64,000 nucleotides of DNA, from positions 434,001 through 498,000 of the forward strand of contig JAHLEZ010000003.1 of NCBI GenBank assembly GCA_020726505.1, written 5' to 3'. The position numbers were made by a program, and so were the translations under genes. Numbering within the stretch: the stretch's first letter is position 1; each line of letters opens with the position of its first letter. Under the pieces are notes generated by a model. That model was given only the letters and a program-made list of their open reading frames with translations. It was not told the origin of the DNA and did not search any database. Shown here piece after piece: positions 1 through 11,029 of the stretch. The stretch comes from Leptodontidium sp. MPI-SDFR-AT-0119. Its lineage: Eukaryota; Ascomycota; Leotiomycetes; Helotiales; Leptodontidiaceae.

Positions 1-629
1 ACAAGTGGTGAACAAGGGAAAATTCGACTCGTTGTATGTAGCCTAGATCTCGGATGTCTTCGGGGGAGACTCCGAGGTAAATGTATTTAATTCAGTCACG
101 TCTAATTTCAACTTTTGCTGCGCGCTTCATTTTGCTTGCTGTGATATCTGAAAATGCCTTCATTCCAACAATATCGGCTAACTCCGAGCAAAGTTCCAAA
201 GTCCAAAAGCCTCCATGATTCAAATGTGATATTAGCGATAGTCAATAAACACACCGCGGCCACCGTAAGAGAATAAAAGCCGAAGACCCCATCGCATTAT
301 TCCGACACTGATCCAGGAATCGCAATCGTCCGATGATCAACAAGATAAGCATTTATTTACTAGCATCGCAGAAAGCCGAAGCGTAGGAGCGATCCCCTCG
401 CTTATTCGCAATATCCCGACGGCAACAAAGCAGAAGTCCATGATCATCAGCAACACAGTTCAATGTGGATAACTCGTCGTTACAGTAGCGGTTACATTTC
501 CAAACATGCAATTACTGGTCTCTGTACTTAAACAGCCGAAAATCCATCTCTCTGATTCAATTTCCACAATCAGTTATCACGAGCCTAAACTTCACCAAAC
601 ACACTTTCGACATACATACATCTGACGCC
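1..629. other. Intergenic: upstream region of the THI5-like gene
   Basis: No credible coding region. It holds one exact TCGG-N6-CCGA palindrome at 174-187 (annotated separately). The last 90 bases before the ATG at 630 are a C/A-rich, G-poor leader typical of fungal transcription start regions. Confidence 0.6.
174..187. promoter_or_regulatory. TCGG-N6-CCGA palindrome, PPR1/UaY-type site
   Basis: Sequence TCGGCTAACTCCGA. Inverted CGG triplets spaced by six bases are the known targets of the Zn2Cys6 factors PPR1 (yeast) and UaY (Aspergillus). A second exact copy is at 4742-4755, beside a gene for a PPR1-like Zn2Cys6 factor. The site is about 440 bp upstream of the THI5-like gene. Function is inferred. 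Confidence 0.4.
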
Positions 630-1586
630 ATGCAACCATTCTACCTCACAGCAACGGGGTACAACCTCAACTACCTCCCAGAATACATCGCTCTCCGCCA
701 CGGCTTTTTCAAAGAACAAGGCCTAGACGTAACAGTCAACATCCCCACACCCTGGGACGGGGTCCTCGACGCTCTCGCAGACGGATCAGCAGACATGGCA
801 CTCGGCGGCATCTGGGTCCCAACAATGTACCGCAACCGGGTCCAGAACTACACCGTCTTCGCACAGATCGCCAACCGGTGTCCTCTCGCGCTCCTCACCC
901 GCGGCAGTGTTCGTCAAGATTTCAAGCTCTCCGACGTAGCGGGGAAGACGGTTCTCATGAAATCCGGGGGCGGCGCTAGCGTCGGTCTGTTCTTCAAGAT
1001 GCTGTTGAGGGAGAATGGAGTGGATCCGAGATCGGTGGATTATATCCAGGACTTGGATGGTGTTATGTTGGGGAACTTGTTTCAGGGTGGCATGGGCGAT
1101 TATTTCGTTACGGATAACCTTTCTGCGCTGGCGATGGCGTCGAGGAATCCTGATGTTGCGGTGCAGATGGAGATGGTTACTCAAGGAGACGTCCCCTGGA
1201 GTGTGTATTACCGCGAGACAGAGGGTATCGCTCCCGAAGTCCTGGATGCGCAGAGACGGTTCTGCGTTGCTTTGAAGAAGGGGATTGATTGGGTTCTTGA
1301 ACGTGATGCTGAGAGTTTCAGTGATGAGCTCGCGGATTTGTTCCCGAATGTTCCGGTGGAGGTTGCTGTTAGTGTGACGAATCAGTTTCGTCGCGAGGGA
1401 ATGTGGACATCGACTGTTATCCCGCAGAAGGCTTTTGATCGTTGGCAGGTTGGATTGGCTGGTGCTCGCTTGGTCAAGGAGCCGCTTGTTTATAGCGAGA
1501 TTGTCGATGACAGGCCTGCTGTTGAAGCAGAGGCTGTGAAGGAGGCGAGAGTGAGAGTGGAAAGGACTGTGGAAACTCGGCTATGA
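630..1586 (+). CDS. THI5/NMT1-type substrate-binding-fold protein (intronless, cytosolic)
   Basis: A 318-residue single-exon protein. Residues about 10-230 have the layout of the NMT1/THI5 (SsuA-like) family: an N-terminal YIALRHGFFKEQGLDV segment, a DALADGSADMALGG segment and a KSGGGASVG loop. Bacterial relatives are periplasmic binding proteins of ABC importers. Fungal THI5 instead makes the pyrimidine part of thiamine and carries a conserved CCCFC motif. No such motif is present here, so this is probably not a pyrimidine synthase. There is no signal peptide or membrane segment, so the protein should be cytosolic, and its ligand or reaction is unknown. The ATG lies in a good A-rich leader. 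Its neighbours are a Zn2Cys6 regulator and an MFS permease, which suggests one small uptake or catabolic cluster. Confidence 0.85.
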   Translation: MQPFYLTATGYNLNYLPEYIALRHGFFKEQGLDVTVNIPTPWDGVLDALADGSADMALGGIWVPTMYRNRVQNYTVFAQIANRCPLALLTRGSVRQDFKLSDVAGKTVLMKSGGGASVGLFFKMLLRENGVDPRSVDYIQDLDGVMLGNLFQGGMGDYFVTDNLSALAMASRNPDVAVQMEMVTQGDVPWSVYYRETEGIAPEVLDAQRRFCVALKKGIDWVLERDAESFSDELADLFPNVPVEVAVSVTNQFRREGMWTSTVIPQKAFDRWQVGLAGARLVKEPLVYSEIVDDRPAVEAEAVKEARVRVERTVETRL

Positions 1587-2081
1587 ACAGGTGGAATTGG
1601 CTGACTGGGAAGTAGAGGTATCACGCCTATGCCCGGTGTCAGAGCTCTTGGCTGCTTCAATACTGTGTAATTAGCGCTCCTCTCTTTGTACTGAATTTAA
1701 ACCTTTTGCAACGTTTTTTGAAAATCTCAAAAGCTTAATTTGAAAGAATTTGAAAACCTGCCTCTTGCAGTAGATGCATTTTCCTGTTTGGAGGCTGACT
1801 CTAGTGATGAATTATGCTTTGAATGATGGCGTGGTTATGATGGCTAACCATTCATTATCGCCAACTAAAATTGTCCGATTCATGTATTGTTTTCCATGTA
1901 TACCTTCTTGTTGTTATCGATGCCGAAATTGGAACGTAATATCCACATACTGCTAAGTCAGATTTTGCATTTCAGGGTAAGGAGGTAGGTTTCGAAGGAA
2001 AATGTCTCTCTGCTCATGGTCACCACGATTGAAAGTCTTTCAAACCATAAATCTCATCTGCTTATAATTTAATATTATTGC
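1587..2081. other. Convergent 3' intergenic
   Basis: Lies between the tail-to-tail ends of the THI5-like gene and the Zn2Cys6 regulator. It is AT-rich in places and nothing coding or structured is seen. Confidence 0.6.
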
Positions 2082-4363
2082 TCAAGTCATTCCTAAATTT
2101 TCATGTCCTGTAACAAACCCCGCCATCTGCATAGGATCCGATCCCACATCCCCGAGATCACCAAAACCCATATAATCCAAGAACGGCCACTGGGCCGCCG
2201 AATTGAGCATCTCGCCAAAAGCAAAGTTGTCTACCGAGAGCATACTCGACATATTATCAGTCCCAACGTCATTCTGTGCAAACATTCCATCTCTCGCTGG
2301 CTGCAAATGCTGCAACAGATCTTGGACCTGCTTCTCGAAGTCGACCCTGTTCTGGCGGACCTCATCAGCGTCGTTGGTGAGTAACCAATCGATTGTGGCC
2401 GAGGAGAGGGTTTCGAAAACGTTGCGGCAACTTGACGCTCCAGGGAAAGTCTCAGACATGGCGGAGAGGGTAGTAGCGCACGATTGAAGAGTGGAGATGC
2501 TGCTTCGCACGGGATTGCGATCGCGGATCTCTTTGAACTGCCAGATGCTGTAGATGACTCCTAGACCGGCCATGAAGAGGTGGTGCACATACTTCCACAT
2601 GATGTCGACCTTGCCTTCTCGCTGGAGTGCTTTGATGTTGGCGATTAGCTTACAAGAGGCGTCAAAGGAAATGGATATAGCTTCGTTGGAAACGGCGAGG
2701 ACCGTAGATTTCGGGCGGTATAGCAAGAGAAGTGCGTTATTATAGATTGCATCCCAGTAGTCCTGATTCGCGAATATGGAAGATGGATGGGCTCTGCTGA
2801 GTTCAGGAATGGTAGCATACCATTCTTGTAGACGGGGTTGAATGTCCAAGATCCAGGTATTGTAGTTTGGTTTCGGATAGGCTTTCTTCGTGGCCCAGCA
2901 GAGACTGTGGTGCACATGTTTGATCTCAGACTCAAGTTTTGACAAATCGAATAAGTGGTTGTGAGCCCTCTGACTGTGAATGTCGAAGTTGTTGGCCTCG
3001 GGATCAATGGGGACAAGAGGTGCTATCCATGGATTGGGAAGGGGGACCCGGGCGCTCTCATCGATGATGCCAAAGGGACGACCAAGTGTGATGCACAACA
3101 AGCGGTCAAACTGATACGTAGAGTACCAGAGCCTTCGGCGTTCGTTCAGCAGGTTCGAATCCATACCAAGAGCCTGTTCGTCGCTCTCCCAATGCAAGCC
3201 TATGTCGATACATAATCGCAAAGCAGTTCCTGTCAGATGCCACAAGCTGCCCCGTGATGGGCACAGGGCGACGAACTGTGTCAGCAGGAGAACCGTACGG
3301 AGAGTATCAATATCACTCTTGGAATAAGTTATGACTTTTTCGATCCAATTGACAGCTGATCCGAAGCATCCTTCGCTTTGAGATGGTCTGCCGTTACCAG
3401 AAGGGCCGGGAAGATCGCACAGGGCGATGGCAAGAATCATGTAGGTAGTAAACATGTTCTTCTCGGCGTTTCGGTCTGGAGGTTGGAGCCCGCTCGTCGT
3501 GGAATAGGCGCTTTCAAGAGCATCGTCGACCTGTGACCGGCTGATTATTGGTAAGTGAGGCGTTCGGTATTGGAAGTACACGTCCACAAGATGGTTTGCA
3601 GCATGCCGTGGCGGGAGAGAAGCCGCAGCAGCTGGGATAGGGGTTGTGACATCGAATGTTTTTGGACCATGTTCCTCTGGAAATAGAGGCGAAGGTAGAG
3701 CGTCTACGCGAATGGCTGCCATGACAAGTTTGGCAAGGGTGATTCCACCACTCTGTCCCAAGAATCGCGGCTGTCTTGAAGGCTCAGCAACTACAGTCCT
3801 AACACTGGTGACCAAGTCCTCAAACTGGGTTGAACCTTTGTTGCCAGTGGAAGAGTTGGCTGTAGGAGTTTGGACGTCTAAGGACAATGCAGAAGAAGGT
3901 GTCTCGTTAGGAGTAGCATTTCCGCCGTTGAAGCTAAGTACGCTCTGTGTCCGCAACTCTTGAAGTTCTCGAGTTAGATTCTTGATTTGAGACTCTAAGT
4001 GAGACACGTAATCGCGAGGTACCTAGACAGAATATAAGTCGAGAAATTGAGGTAGTCACTAGGGTCAAATGTACATACCTCTGCTTGTTTGCCTGAATCG
4101 TAGGTCAAGCAGGGAGCATGTGCACCTTCACAATTGGAGCAGGATGGGTATTTTAGATCACACTGAATGTTTACTTGGTCAAACGAGACGGCGTGAGACT
4201 GGACATTTTGGTATCCTTACTTTCTGCTTTCTCCGACGGCATCTATGCAAGAGGTCAAATTTCACGTATTACATTCGGTCCAATCGACTTACCTCTGACA
4301 GGCAGCCCCTCCTCTCGCAAGCCGCTGGCCGCGGCGAGTTGCCGATGGAGATGGCGACTGCAT
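2082..4363 (-). CDS. Zn2Cys6 transcription factor, PPR1-like DNA-binding domain
   Basis: Model: complement of 4293-4363, 4221-4242, 4079-4162 and 2082-4022, all phases consistent, 705 residues. The zinc cluster is split over three small exons and is complete: Cys 22, 25, 32, 39, 42 and 49 (C-x2-C-x6-C-x6-C-x2-C-x6-C, beginning CQRCRRRKQKC). After it comes a linker containing VPRDYVSHLE and a short coiled coil (about 64-84). This layout resembles yeast PPR1, which binds CGG-N6-CCG. A fungal-specific transcription factor region (Fungal_trans) starts near residue 205 and covers the middle of the protein. The gene is divergent from the MFS permease at 5021, and the shared promoter contains an exact TCGG-N6-CCGA. 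It is probably a local pathway regulator; the inducer is unknown. Confidence 0.92.
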
Positions 4364-4741
4364 TTCGGATGCTGTAGTTTCGGGATTTTGCGATCTTTGA
4401 TTGTCAACAGTCAATAGTATAACATTTCACATTTGAAGGTATACAGTTGGAGAGGATAGCAAAAGTCCGTCCGAAACACACGATAACGACAGCTGGATAT
4501 TTCTCCATATCGTCGGGCCTGGTCAATGAAACGATAAGGTTTGGTTTAGTGTCAAGAGTCTGGGGGAGATTGGCATTGGAAAGTGGGGTAATGATAAGGG
4601 GGGCGACAACAGACAGGCCAGTCGTCGCTAGGGGCTCGCTAGAGATGCCATTCATATGCAGTCACTTATTGCTTATCTTTGATCTTGCTATCAAATCATA
4701 TTTCCAGAAGTTTGTCAATGTAATATATCAAGCATATCTGT

Positions 4742-4755
4742 TCGGCATCGTCCGA
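4742..4755. promoter_or_regulatory. TCGG-N6-CCGA palindrome in a divergent promoter
   Basis: Sequence TCGGCATCGTCCGA, an exact match to the PPR1/UaY-type target. It lies in the 657-bp region between the Zn2Cys6 gene (ATG 4363, minus) and the MFS permease (ATG 5021, plus). A TATA-like TATAAAGG sits at 4881-4888. Control of both genes by the neighbouring regulator is inferred. Confidence 0.45.
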
Positions 4756-5020
4756 TAATCCCCACGGCCCGCCCAAAACTACAATCAGAATTCAACATGA
4801 TCGAGATCTTGATCCTATCTTCTACAATGGCAACTTCGATATGGCTCAAATCAAGTTTCAAAGGGCAAGGCATATCTGGATATAAAGGTGTGGGAATGAA
4901 GCTCATCCGCTTGGTATTCTGGACACATTCGCCAACAATCAACATCTCCTCAAGCAAGAACTCCTAACTTGTGCATTGTTTACTTCGGTTGGCCCTACAA
5001 TTGAGAATCTTGAATCAACA

Positions 5021-6650
5021 ATGGAGGGCAAAGACGGTCCATCATCGGTTGACGATAAGTCACAATACGCCATCGAAGGCGTTGTTGATACCACCAGGGA
5101 TGAATCCGAAGGAACCAGCCAGCTCATCTACATCGATCCCGAGAAAGAAGCTGCCGCTTTCAGGAAGTTTGACAAGTATGTGCTTCCAGTTTCCGTTATC
5201 TTTCAAGTCCTTTCTAGCTTGGACCGAAACAATGTAAGTGATACCCCCTGTCCTTTACACACCGCTTCTGCTGATGAACCCCCAGCTTGGCAATGCCAGG
5301 GTTTTTGGTTTCGACGAGGAAATCGGATTGACGGGTGGGCAATTCGGCAACATAAACACTCTCTCCAGTGTCTGTACCATCCTATTCGAGATGCCATGGG
5401 TTTTAGCAGTCAGAAAATTCGGTGCAAAGGCAGCCCTCGGGACGGCTTTCCTGCTCTGGAGTGCATCAACCCTTGGAACTGCATTCATCCATAACTACGC
5501 CCAAGCTATCGTCGTCCGCATGATCTTGAACGCAGCTGAGGCTGGTCTCGCCCAGGGTTTTGCTTACCTCTTCTCAACCATCTATCCTCGCGAACTAGCC
5601 GGGAAACGTATCATGACAACCAATCTCGCCCAGACGATTTCCGGTGCTTTCGGTGGACTGTTCGCCTATGCTGTCCAAACAATGGGCACGAGACGAGGAC
5701 TCTCGGCTTGGAGATGGCTCTTCATCGTCGAATTCTGCATCACCATCTTCGTTGGCGGGATTGGTTGGATCTTCCTCCCCAAGTCAGCCGAGTCGGCCTG
5801 GTTTCTGAACGCTGAAGAGAAAGAGACGATGCGTCTGAAGAAGATCCGAGATTTCCACCTTCGAGGCCAGAAGAAGTTTGAAAAGAAGTGGATCAGACTG
5901 GCTCTGACGGATCCCTTTGTCTGGATGCTTGGTATAGCTTTCTTCACTTCCTCTGTTGCTATCAATGGCTTTGGAGTCTTCCTGCCTACCATTATCCAAG
6001 GTCTTGGGTAAGTATCCCCCTTCTGAGTTCCGTCCACTTAGCTAATCTTGACCAGGTTTGCTTCCCTCAAAGTCAATTATATGACTATCCCGGTGTACGT
6101 TCTTGGGACGATTACTCTCGTCACTGTCGTCTGGCTTTCCGACAAGTACAAGCGAAGAGGTGTGTTTATTATCGGATGTTGTGTGCCTGTTGCCGTTGGA
6201 TACCTTGTCTGTGTCGGCACAGCAAATCGTGGAGCTGGCTACGCTGGCATGTTCATTCTCGTCCTTGGTGAGTTGTCTCCAATTCCCATTGGCATATCAC
6301 AAACTAACATCAAACAAGGCCTGTATCCAATTTCAACACTCGCTGTGACATGGATTGCAACCAATTTATCACCAGATTCAAAGCGTGCGATTGGTATGCC
6401 GCTTGCTTATTCCATCGCAAACATTTCCGCCGTCGTATCTTCGCAACTGTATCCAAGTCAGCAAGGCCCACGATACGTTCAAGGCAACGCCGTCTCTGCT
6501 GGCTTGACTGTCGTTGCGGCGTTTCTGTACGGCTCTTGTTGGTTGTTGCTTCGACATAGAAATGCAAAGAAGGCGAAGATGATTGCCGAAGGAGCTACGA
6601 CCAATGGTCTGGAGGGTGACCAGAGTTTGGATTCTATGTATATCCTTTAA
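5021..6650 (+). CDS. MFS permease, anion:cation symporter (allantoate/Dal5) family
   Basis: Exons 5021-5233, 5286-6007, 6056-6267 and 6319-6650 give 492 residues. Donors are GTAAGT, GTAAGT and GTGAGT. The N-terminal segment (PEKEAAAFRKFDKYVLPV, then SSLDRNNLGNARV) is characteristic of the anion:cation symporter family, which takes up allantoate, nicotinate, biotin, pantothenate and small carboxylates. The remaining sequence provides about 12 membrane segments, with the usual loop WLSDKYKRRG between segments. The first in-frame ATG is used; an upstream extension would need a non-ATG start. The gene is divergent from the Zn2Cys6 factor, consistent with a substrate-inducible uptake unit. The substrate cannot be read from the sequence. 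Confidence 0.92.
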
Positions 6651-8328
6651 ACAGGTTGAGCTTGATTATGGGGGCTTGCTAAAGTTACTTCGAAACGGAA
6701 TGGCGAATGGGGTAGTCTCGGAAGCGTCTGATGGGTGTTTTTTTTTGGGTGGGGGGCGGGGTTATATGCTATATCTTTCATGAATAAATTTACATTATAA
6801 ATGAGTTTTCAAATTTGTTCTAAATGAATCTATGGTACTTGACATGTTAGAAGGCGGGCACGGAATACTTCCATTCTACGCTGGAATTGAGTGCAGTAGC
6901 AGTTGAGTGGCTTGAAGCCAACCACTGGATTCCCATCGATCTGCACAGCGATTTGAAAACCGGTATTCTTTTGCCCCACCACCTCTTTATTAGTGTTGGG
7001 AAGTTTGGGATCCATGACTATGGAGACACCATTCCTTGTAGTTTCACAAGTCAACACCCATCAATTAGTATCAATGGTCGAATTTGAAAGATGGTTTCCA
7101 GCCGATGCCACAAACACCAAAACGACAAGTACAACACGAGCTGATCACCTCTCTTGTTCAGGCTGACTTTAGCAATTGTCCCGAGCTCGCGTGTATGATT
7201 GGATATTCGAATTGCAAAGAGTCGTTGATCTGAGGAGGCTCAACGCAGCCAAGACGGCACATTCATCACAGAACAACCCGGTCCAGCGCAGCTCGAGGCT
7301 CGCAGGATCATCCTCCATCACATCACGTCTACGCCCACAACTAACGCCGAACATACCTCATCATACAGATTTATTGCATCCCATTCTTGTTCAGCGTATC
7401 TCGCATCCGCATCTCACCTCACCTGCCTTGCATTGCATCCCGATATTGGTGTGTGGATTGGATTTATGGGGTTCTGGAGCTCATACGTCGTCATACGTCA
7501 TAGCATTTCCAGCTTTGCCAACCCTATCGATTCTTGACAACTAAAGACAAAAGAGCGGGCAGCGCAACTATTCCCGTCGAACATGACCTGCAGAAATGAA
7601 CAGGCTTACTGATTCGTCTTGCCGATCTCTCACGTCAAAAAATTCAAGTGTGAGTGAGGTTGTAGATTACTCGAGGACTTCATCCGCTCGGACTGCCGGT
7701 GTCTTCCCCATCACCACGTCACTACCTAGGTACAAACCGATTTTTGTGTGGACATGAAGCAATATTCCAGTATAAAAAAGCCAGAGTATCAGTTTTTCTC
7801 TTATTTTGAAGATACCGTTCCGATATTTGATATGCTATAGCCAAACTGTATAGACCCAGTGGCACACGACCAACCTTCGGATGGTGCTGCTGTGCCGTTG
7901 AACCCGTCACTTTGGGAGTCAAACTAAGCTTCTAGTCAAGCGACTAGGCATTTTGAGAAGGCGGCCTTGTCGAGCTTGGCTTGCTTGTGTAAAGCTTCCG
8001 CCGATCTCCAAGTGGAGGACCACACCTTCTTGTGCAGCATATGACGTACTCCGAAGGGTCGGTACCACAGTTTGATGATGCTCAATCCCCATGGTGTCAA
8101 ATATGGGGAATGCCGCCTCTCCTCTTCAATCTTCAAAGGCACTTCGTCTCCCTCTTCTCCAAAGTGCTTACTCCACAGTGTGTTTTTTCTCGACCGGCGT
8201 CGCTTTAGCTGAAAAATTGAGTGAGCTATAGTTAGTTGAGCCACGTGCTCCTCGATTATCTCTGAGAAGTAATCTCTCCCCACACAAATCTTTCTTTCTC
8301 CATTATCTTTGAGAATATCGATTACAAT
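6651..8328. other. 1.7-kb intergenic region
   Basis: Only short overlapping open frames without domains or splice-consistent extensions. It contains a short T run and G run near 6737 and nothing else recognisable. It includes the promoter of the DHA1-type transporter. Confidence 0.6.
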
Positions 8329-10373
8329 ATGGAGGAACCCGGCGGGAAGAGCGCACATACATCTCCAGTCAACAATAACGGAGTTGACGAAACGATGAAC
8401 GAAAAGCAAATCAATGAATCGGAAACCTCATCCACAACCAGGGCCGAGCACGATGCGCCATCTACAGAGAAACCCGAGGATATTGCTCCACGTAAATCCA
8501 ACCACCCGCGATTCGGAGACAATCAAGTGTTCATGCCACCAACAAACGGTTCTGGGGATGCAGACGGCCTCCCAAATGCCAAACAGGTCGGAACGTACGA
8601 CAAAGTGGAACTCACGGAAGATATGTGCTATGATGAGCTAGGATATTCGTTTCCTGAATGGAAGAAATGGTAAGTATTCTACGAGCAAACTTCTCGAGCT
8701 TGTTGCTAACCTTTTCAGGATGATCCTCAGTATCATTTTCATGGTCCAAGTTTCCATGAACTTCAATACTAGTCTATACTCAAACGCCATCCCTGGAATA
8801 ACGAAGGACTTCAATGTTGGTGCTCAAGCAGCAAGGTGCGGTGCAATGATCTTCTTGGTTCTCTATGCTTTCGGGTGCGAGCTCTGGGCACCTTGGAGTG
8901 AGGAACTCGGACGATGGCCAATTTTACAACTCAGTCTGTTGCTAGTCAACATCTGGCAACTTCCCGTGGCTCTCGCCCCCAACTTTGCAACAATTCTGAT
9001 CGGTCGGGCTTTGGGCGGTATCTCATCTGCTGGTGGATCAGTCACGTTAGGTATGATCGCGGATATGTGGGAGGCAGACAATCAACAATACGCAGTTGCT
9101 TTCGTCGTCTTCTCTTCCGTGGGCGGTTCAATTCTCGGTCCAATTGTTGGCGGATTCAGTGAAGAATATCTCAGCTGGCAATGGTCCATCTGGATTCAAC
9201 TCATCTTTGGGGGTTTTGTACAAGCTCTCCACTTCTTCTTCGTCCCTGAGACGAGATCCACCATCATGATGGACAGAATCGCCAAGAAGAGACGCAAGAC
9301 TGGTTTTGACAAGAACATCTACGGACCCAACGAACTGGTACCATTCAGAGATCGTTTCTCAGCAAAGGAAATCCTGGCCACATGGATCCGACCGTTCAAG
9401 ATGTTCTTGACGGAGCCTATCGTCCTCACACTTTCACTCCTCAGTGGTTTTAGCGATGCTCTCATCTTCATGTTCATCCAATCCTTCTCTTTGGTGTACG
9501 ATCAATGGCATTTCAGCACCGTCGCTCTGGGGTTGGCATTCATTCCCATCGGAATTGGATATATCATTGCATGGATCTCATTCATCCCAGTCATCAAGCG
9601 GAATATCAAAGAGCGACACGCAAAACCCGATGATGAGAGAGCCCAGTACGAATCTCGTCTCTGGTGGCTATTATACACAGCTCCATGTCTACCAATTGGA
9701 TTAATCGGCTTCGCATGGACGTCAACCGGCCCACCAATCCACTGGATCGGAACCATGGTGTTCGCAGCCATCGTCGGTATCGCCAATTATAGTATCTACA
9801 TGGCGACCATCGATTACATGATCTGTGCATATGGTCCCTACTCGGCATCAGCAACAGGAGGGAACGGATGGTCTCGAGATTTCCTCGCCGGTGTACTCAC
9901 CATCCCAGCAACGCCTTTCTTCAAAAGTAAGTTCTACATCCCGTCCCTTTCTAGGTATCCTATTACTGACTTCATCAGATATCAGCGGCCAGCCACTCGC
10001 CTACCCATCCACGATCCTCGCATGTATTTCCTTCCTCCTCGTTCTCGCTGTCTACGTAATCTACTGGAAAGGTCCAGCCTTGCGAGCTCGCTCGCCTTTC
10101 GCGCAGCAACTCTCCGACGCGCGTAACGACCAAGATACGCTCGGTCGCCGTCTGTCAAAAATCCCTTCTGAGAGCCAGAGACGAGCCAGTGCTGTTAGAG
10201 CCAACTCGTATGTTAGATCGCAGCAGGATCTTCGTACGAGACATGCTTTGGGGAGCCGGCAGCAGAGCTACGCTGGACAGGCTACACCGAATAGAACTCC
10301 GAATAGGACGCCTGTTGCTAGTAGGAGGAATAGCTTGGAGGGCCAGACGAAGAAGTCGGTTGGGTCAAGGTAG
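8329..10373 (+). CDS. MFS transporter, DHA1 (polyamine/drug exporter-like)
   Basis: Exons 8329-8669, 8719-9926 and 9979-10373, 647 residues. A cytosolic N-terminal tail of about 113 residues precedes the membrane domain and ends in YDELGYSFPEWKKW. The membrane domain includes the DHA1-type loop WAPWSEELGRWP, the GRALGGISSAGGSVTLG segment and a large central loop (about residues 300-345). Near the end YGPYSASATGGNGWSRD is highly typical of fungal DHA1 proteins annotated as polyamine or caffeine exporters. The C-terminal tail of about 90 residues is rich in Ser and Arg and may be a phosphorylated regulatory tail (inference). The substrate is unknown. Confidence 0.9.
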
Positions 10374-11029
10374 AACAGTGCTTCGCATGGGGAGTTGTAG
10401 AGTAGAGTTCACATTTTGAATTTTTGCATCAAGATTTTGTATTTGTAGCGGCATAGGATGGGTGTATATCAATTATGAATGAGCATAATTTGAATGCATT
10501 GTTCAATTTATATTTTTCGTTGATATAAGAATAGATTGCCCCGACATCAAGACATGCCTCCGAAGCGAAATGAAACATATTCTCCCTCCACATCAGAATA
10601 CGCAAAAGTATTTCACTCTCTAATACAAACCCAATTCAATCTAAGCAAAAAAAAAAAAAAAACACCGAAGCTCCCCTGCCTCCAGTACCCCCATTATACA
10701 TATCACATGACCTGCAAGAACCTAGAGAAGCCGTCCAAAAGTGGGGCATGTAGGGGGGCAATCGATCGCAACAGCCTGGAACCCATGTGGTGGCCAAGAG
10801 AGAGAACGTAACGTTCCCTACGCCTATCCCTCACTCTCTCAAAAGGTTCTAAAACTTCGAAAACAATCAAACTCCCTTCCCATTATTCCCAACACAAATA
10901 TCAACTTGCAATGGCCCTGACGTATGCACCTCGGTAGAACGCCAACCGAGATCTACAGTGGTGAGACGAACGACAGGAGGCGGTCTGTTAAGCTTCAATC
11001 TCAACTCCTCCATCCATTAATGGCCAACC
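10374..11029. other. Intergenic region before the ABCC transporter
   Basis: Contains an A15 tract near 10650 and a palindrome CTCGGT-N9-ACCGAG at 10930-10950 (CGG-N11-CCG spacing). An ATG at 10911 opens only an 8-codon frame and could be a short upstream frame. Confidence 0.5.
10930..10950. promoter_or_regulatory. CGG-N11-CCG palindrome (Zn2Cys6 site-like)
   Basis: CTCGGT and ACCGAG are exact inverted arms separated by nine bases, placing CGG and CCG eleven bases apart as in Gal4-type sites. It lies 80 bp before the chosen ATG of the ABCC gene. Which factor might bind is unknown. Confidence 0.3.

Noticed and set aside
3150..3170. GGTTCGAATCC-like string resembling a tRNA T-loop
   Set aside because: Lies inside the coding exon of the Zn2Cys6 factor and no cloverleaf can be built around it.
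7936..8409. 157-codon minus-strand frame near the DHA1 transporter start
   Set aside because: Overlaps exon 1 of the transporter in antisense; no supporting features.
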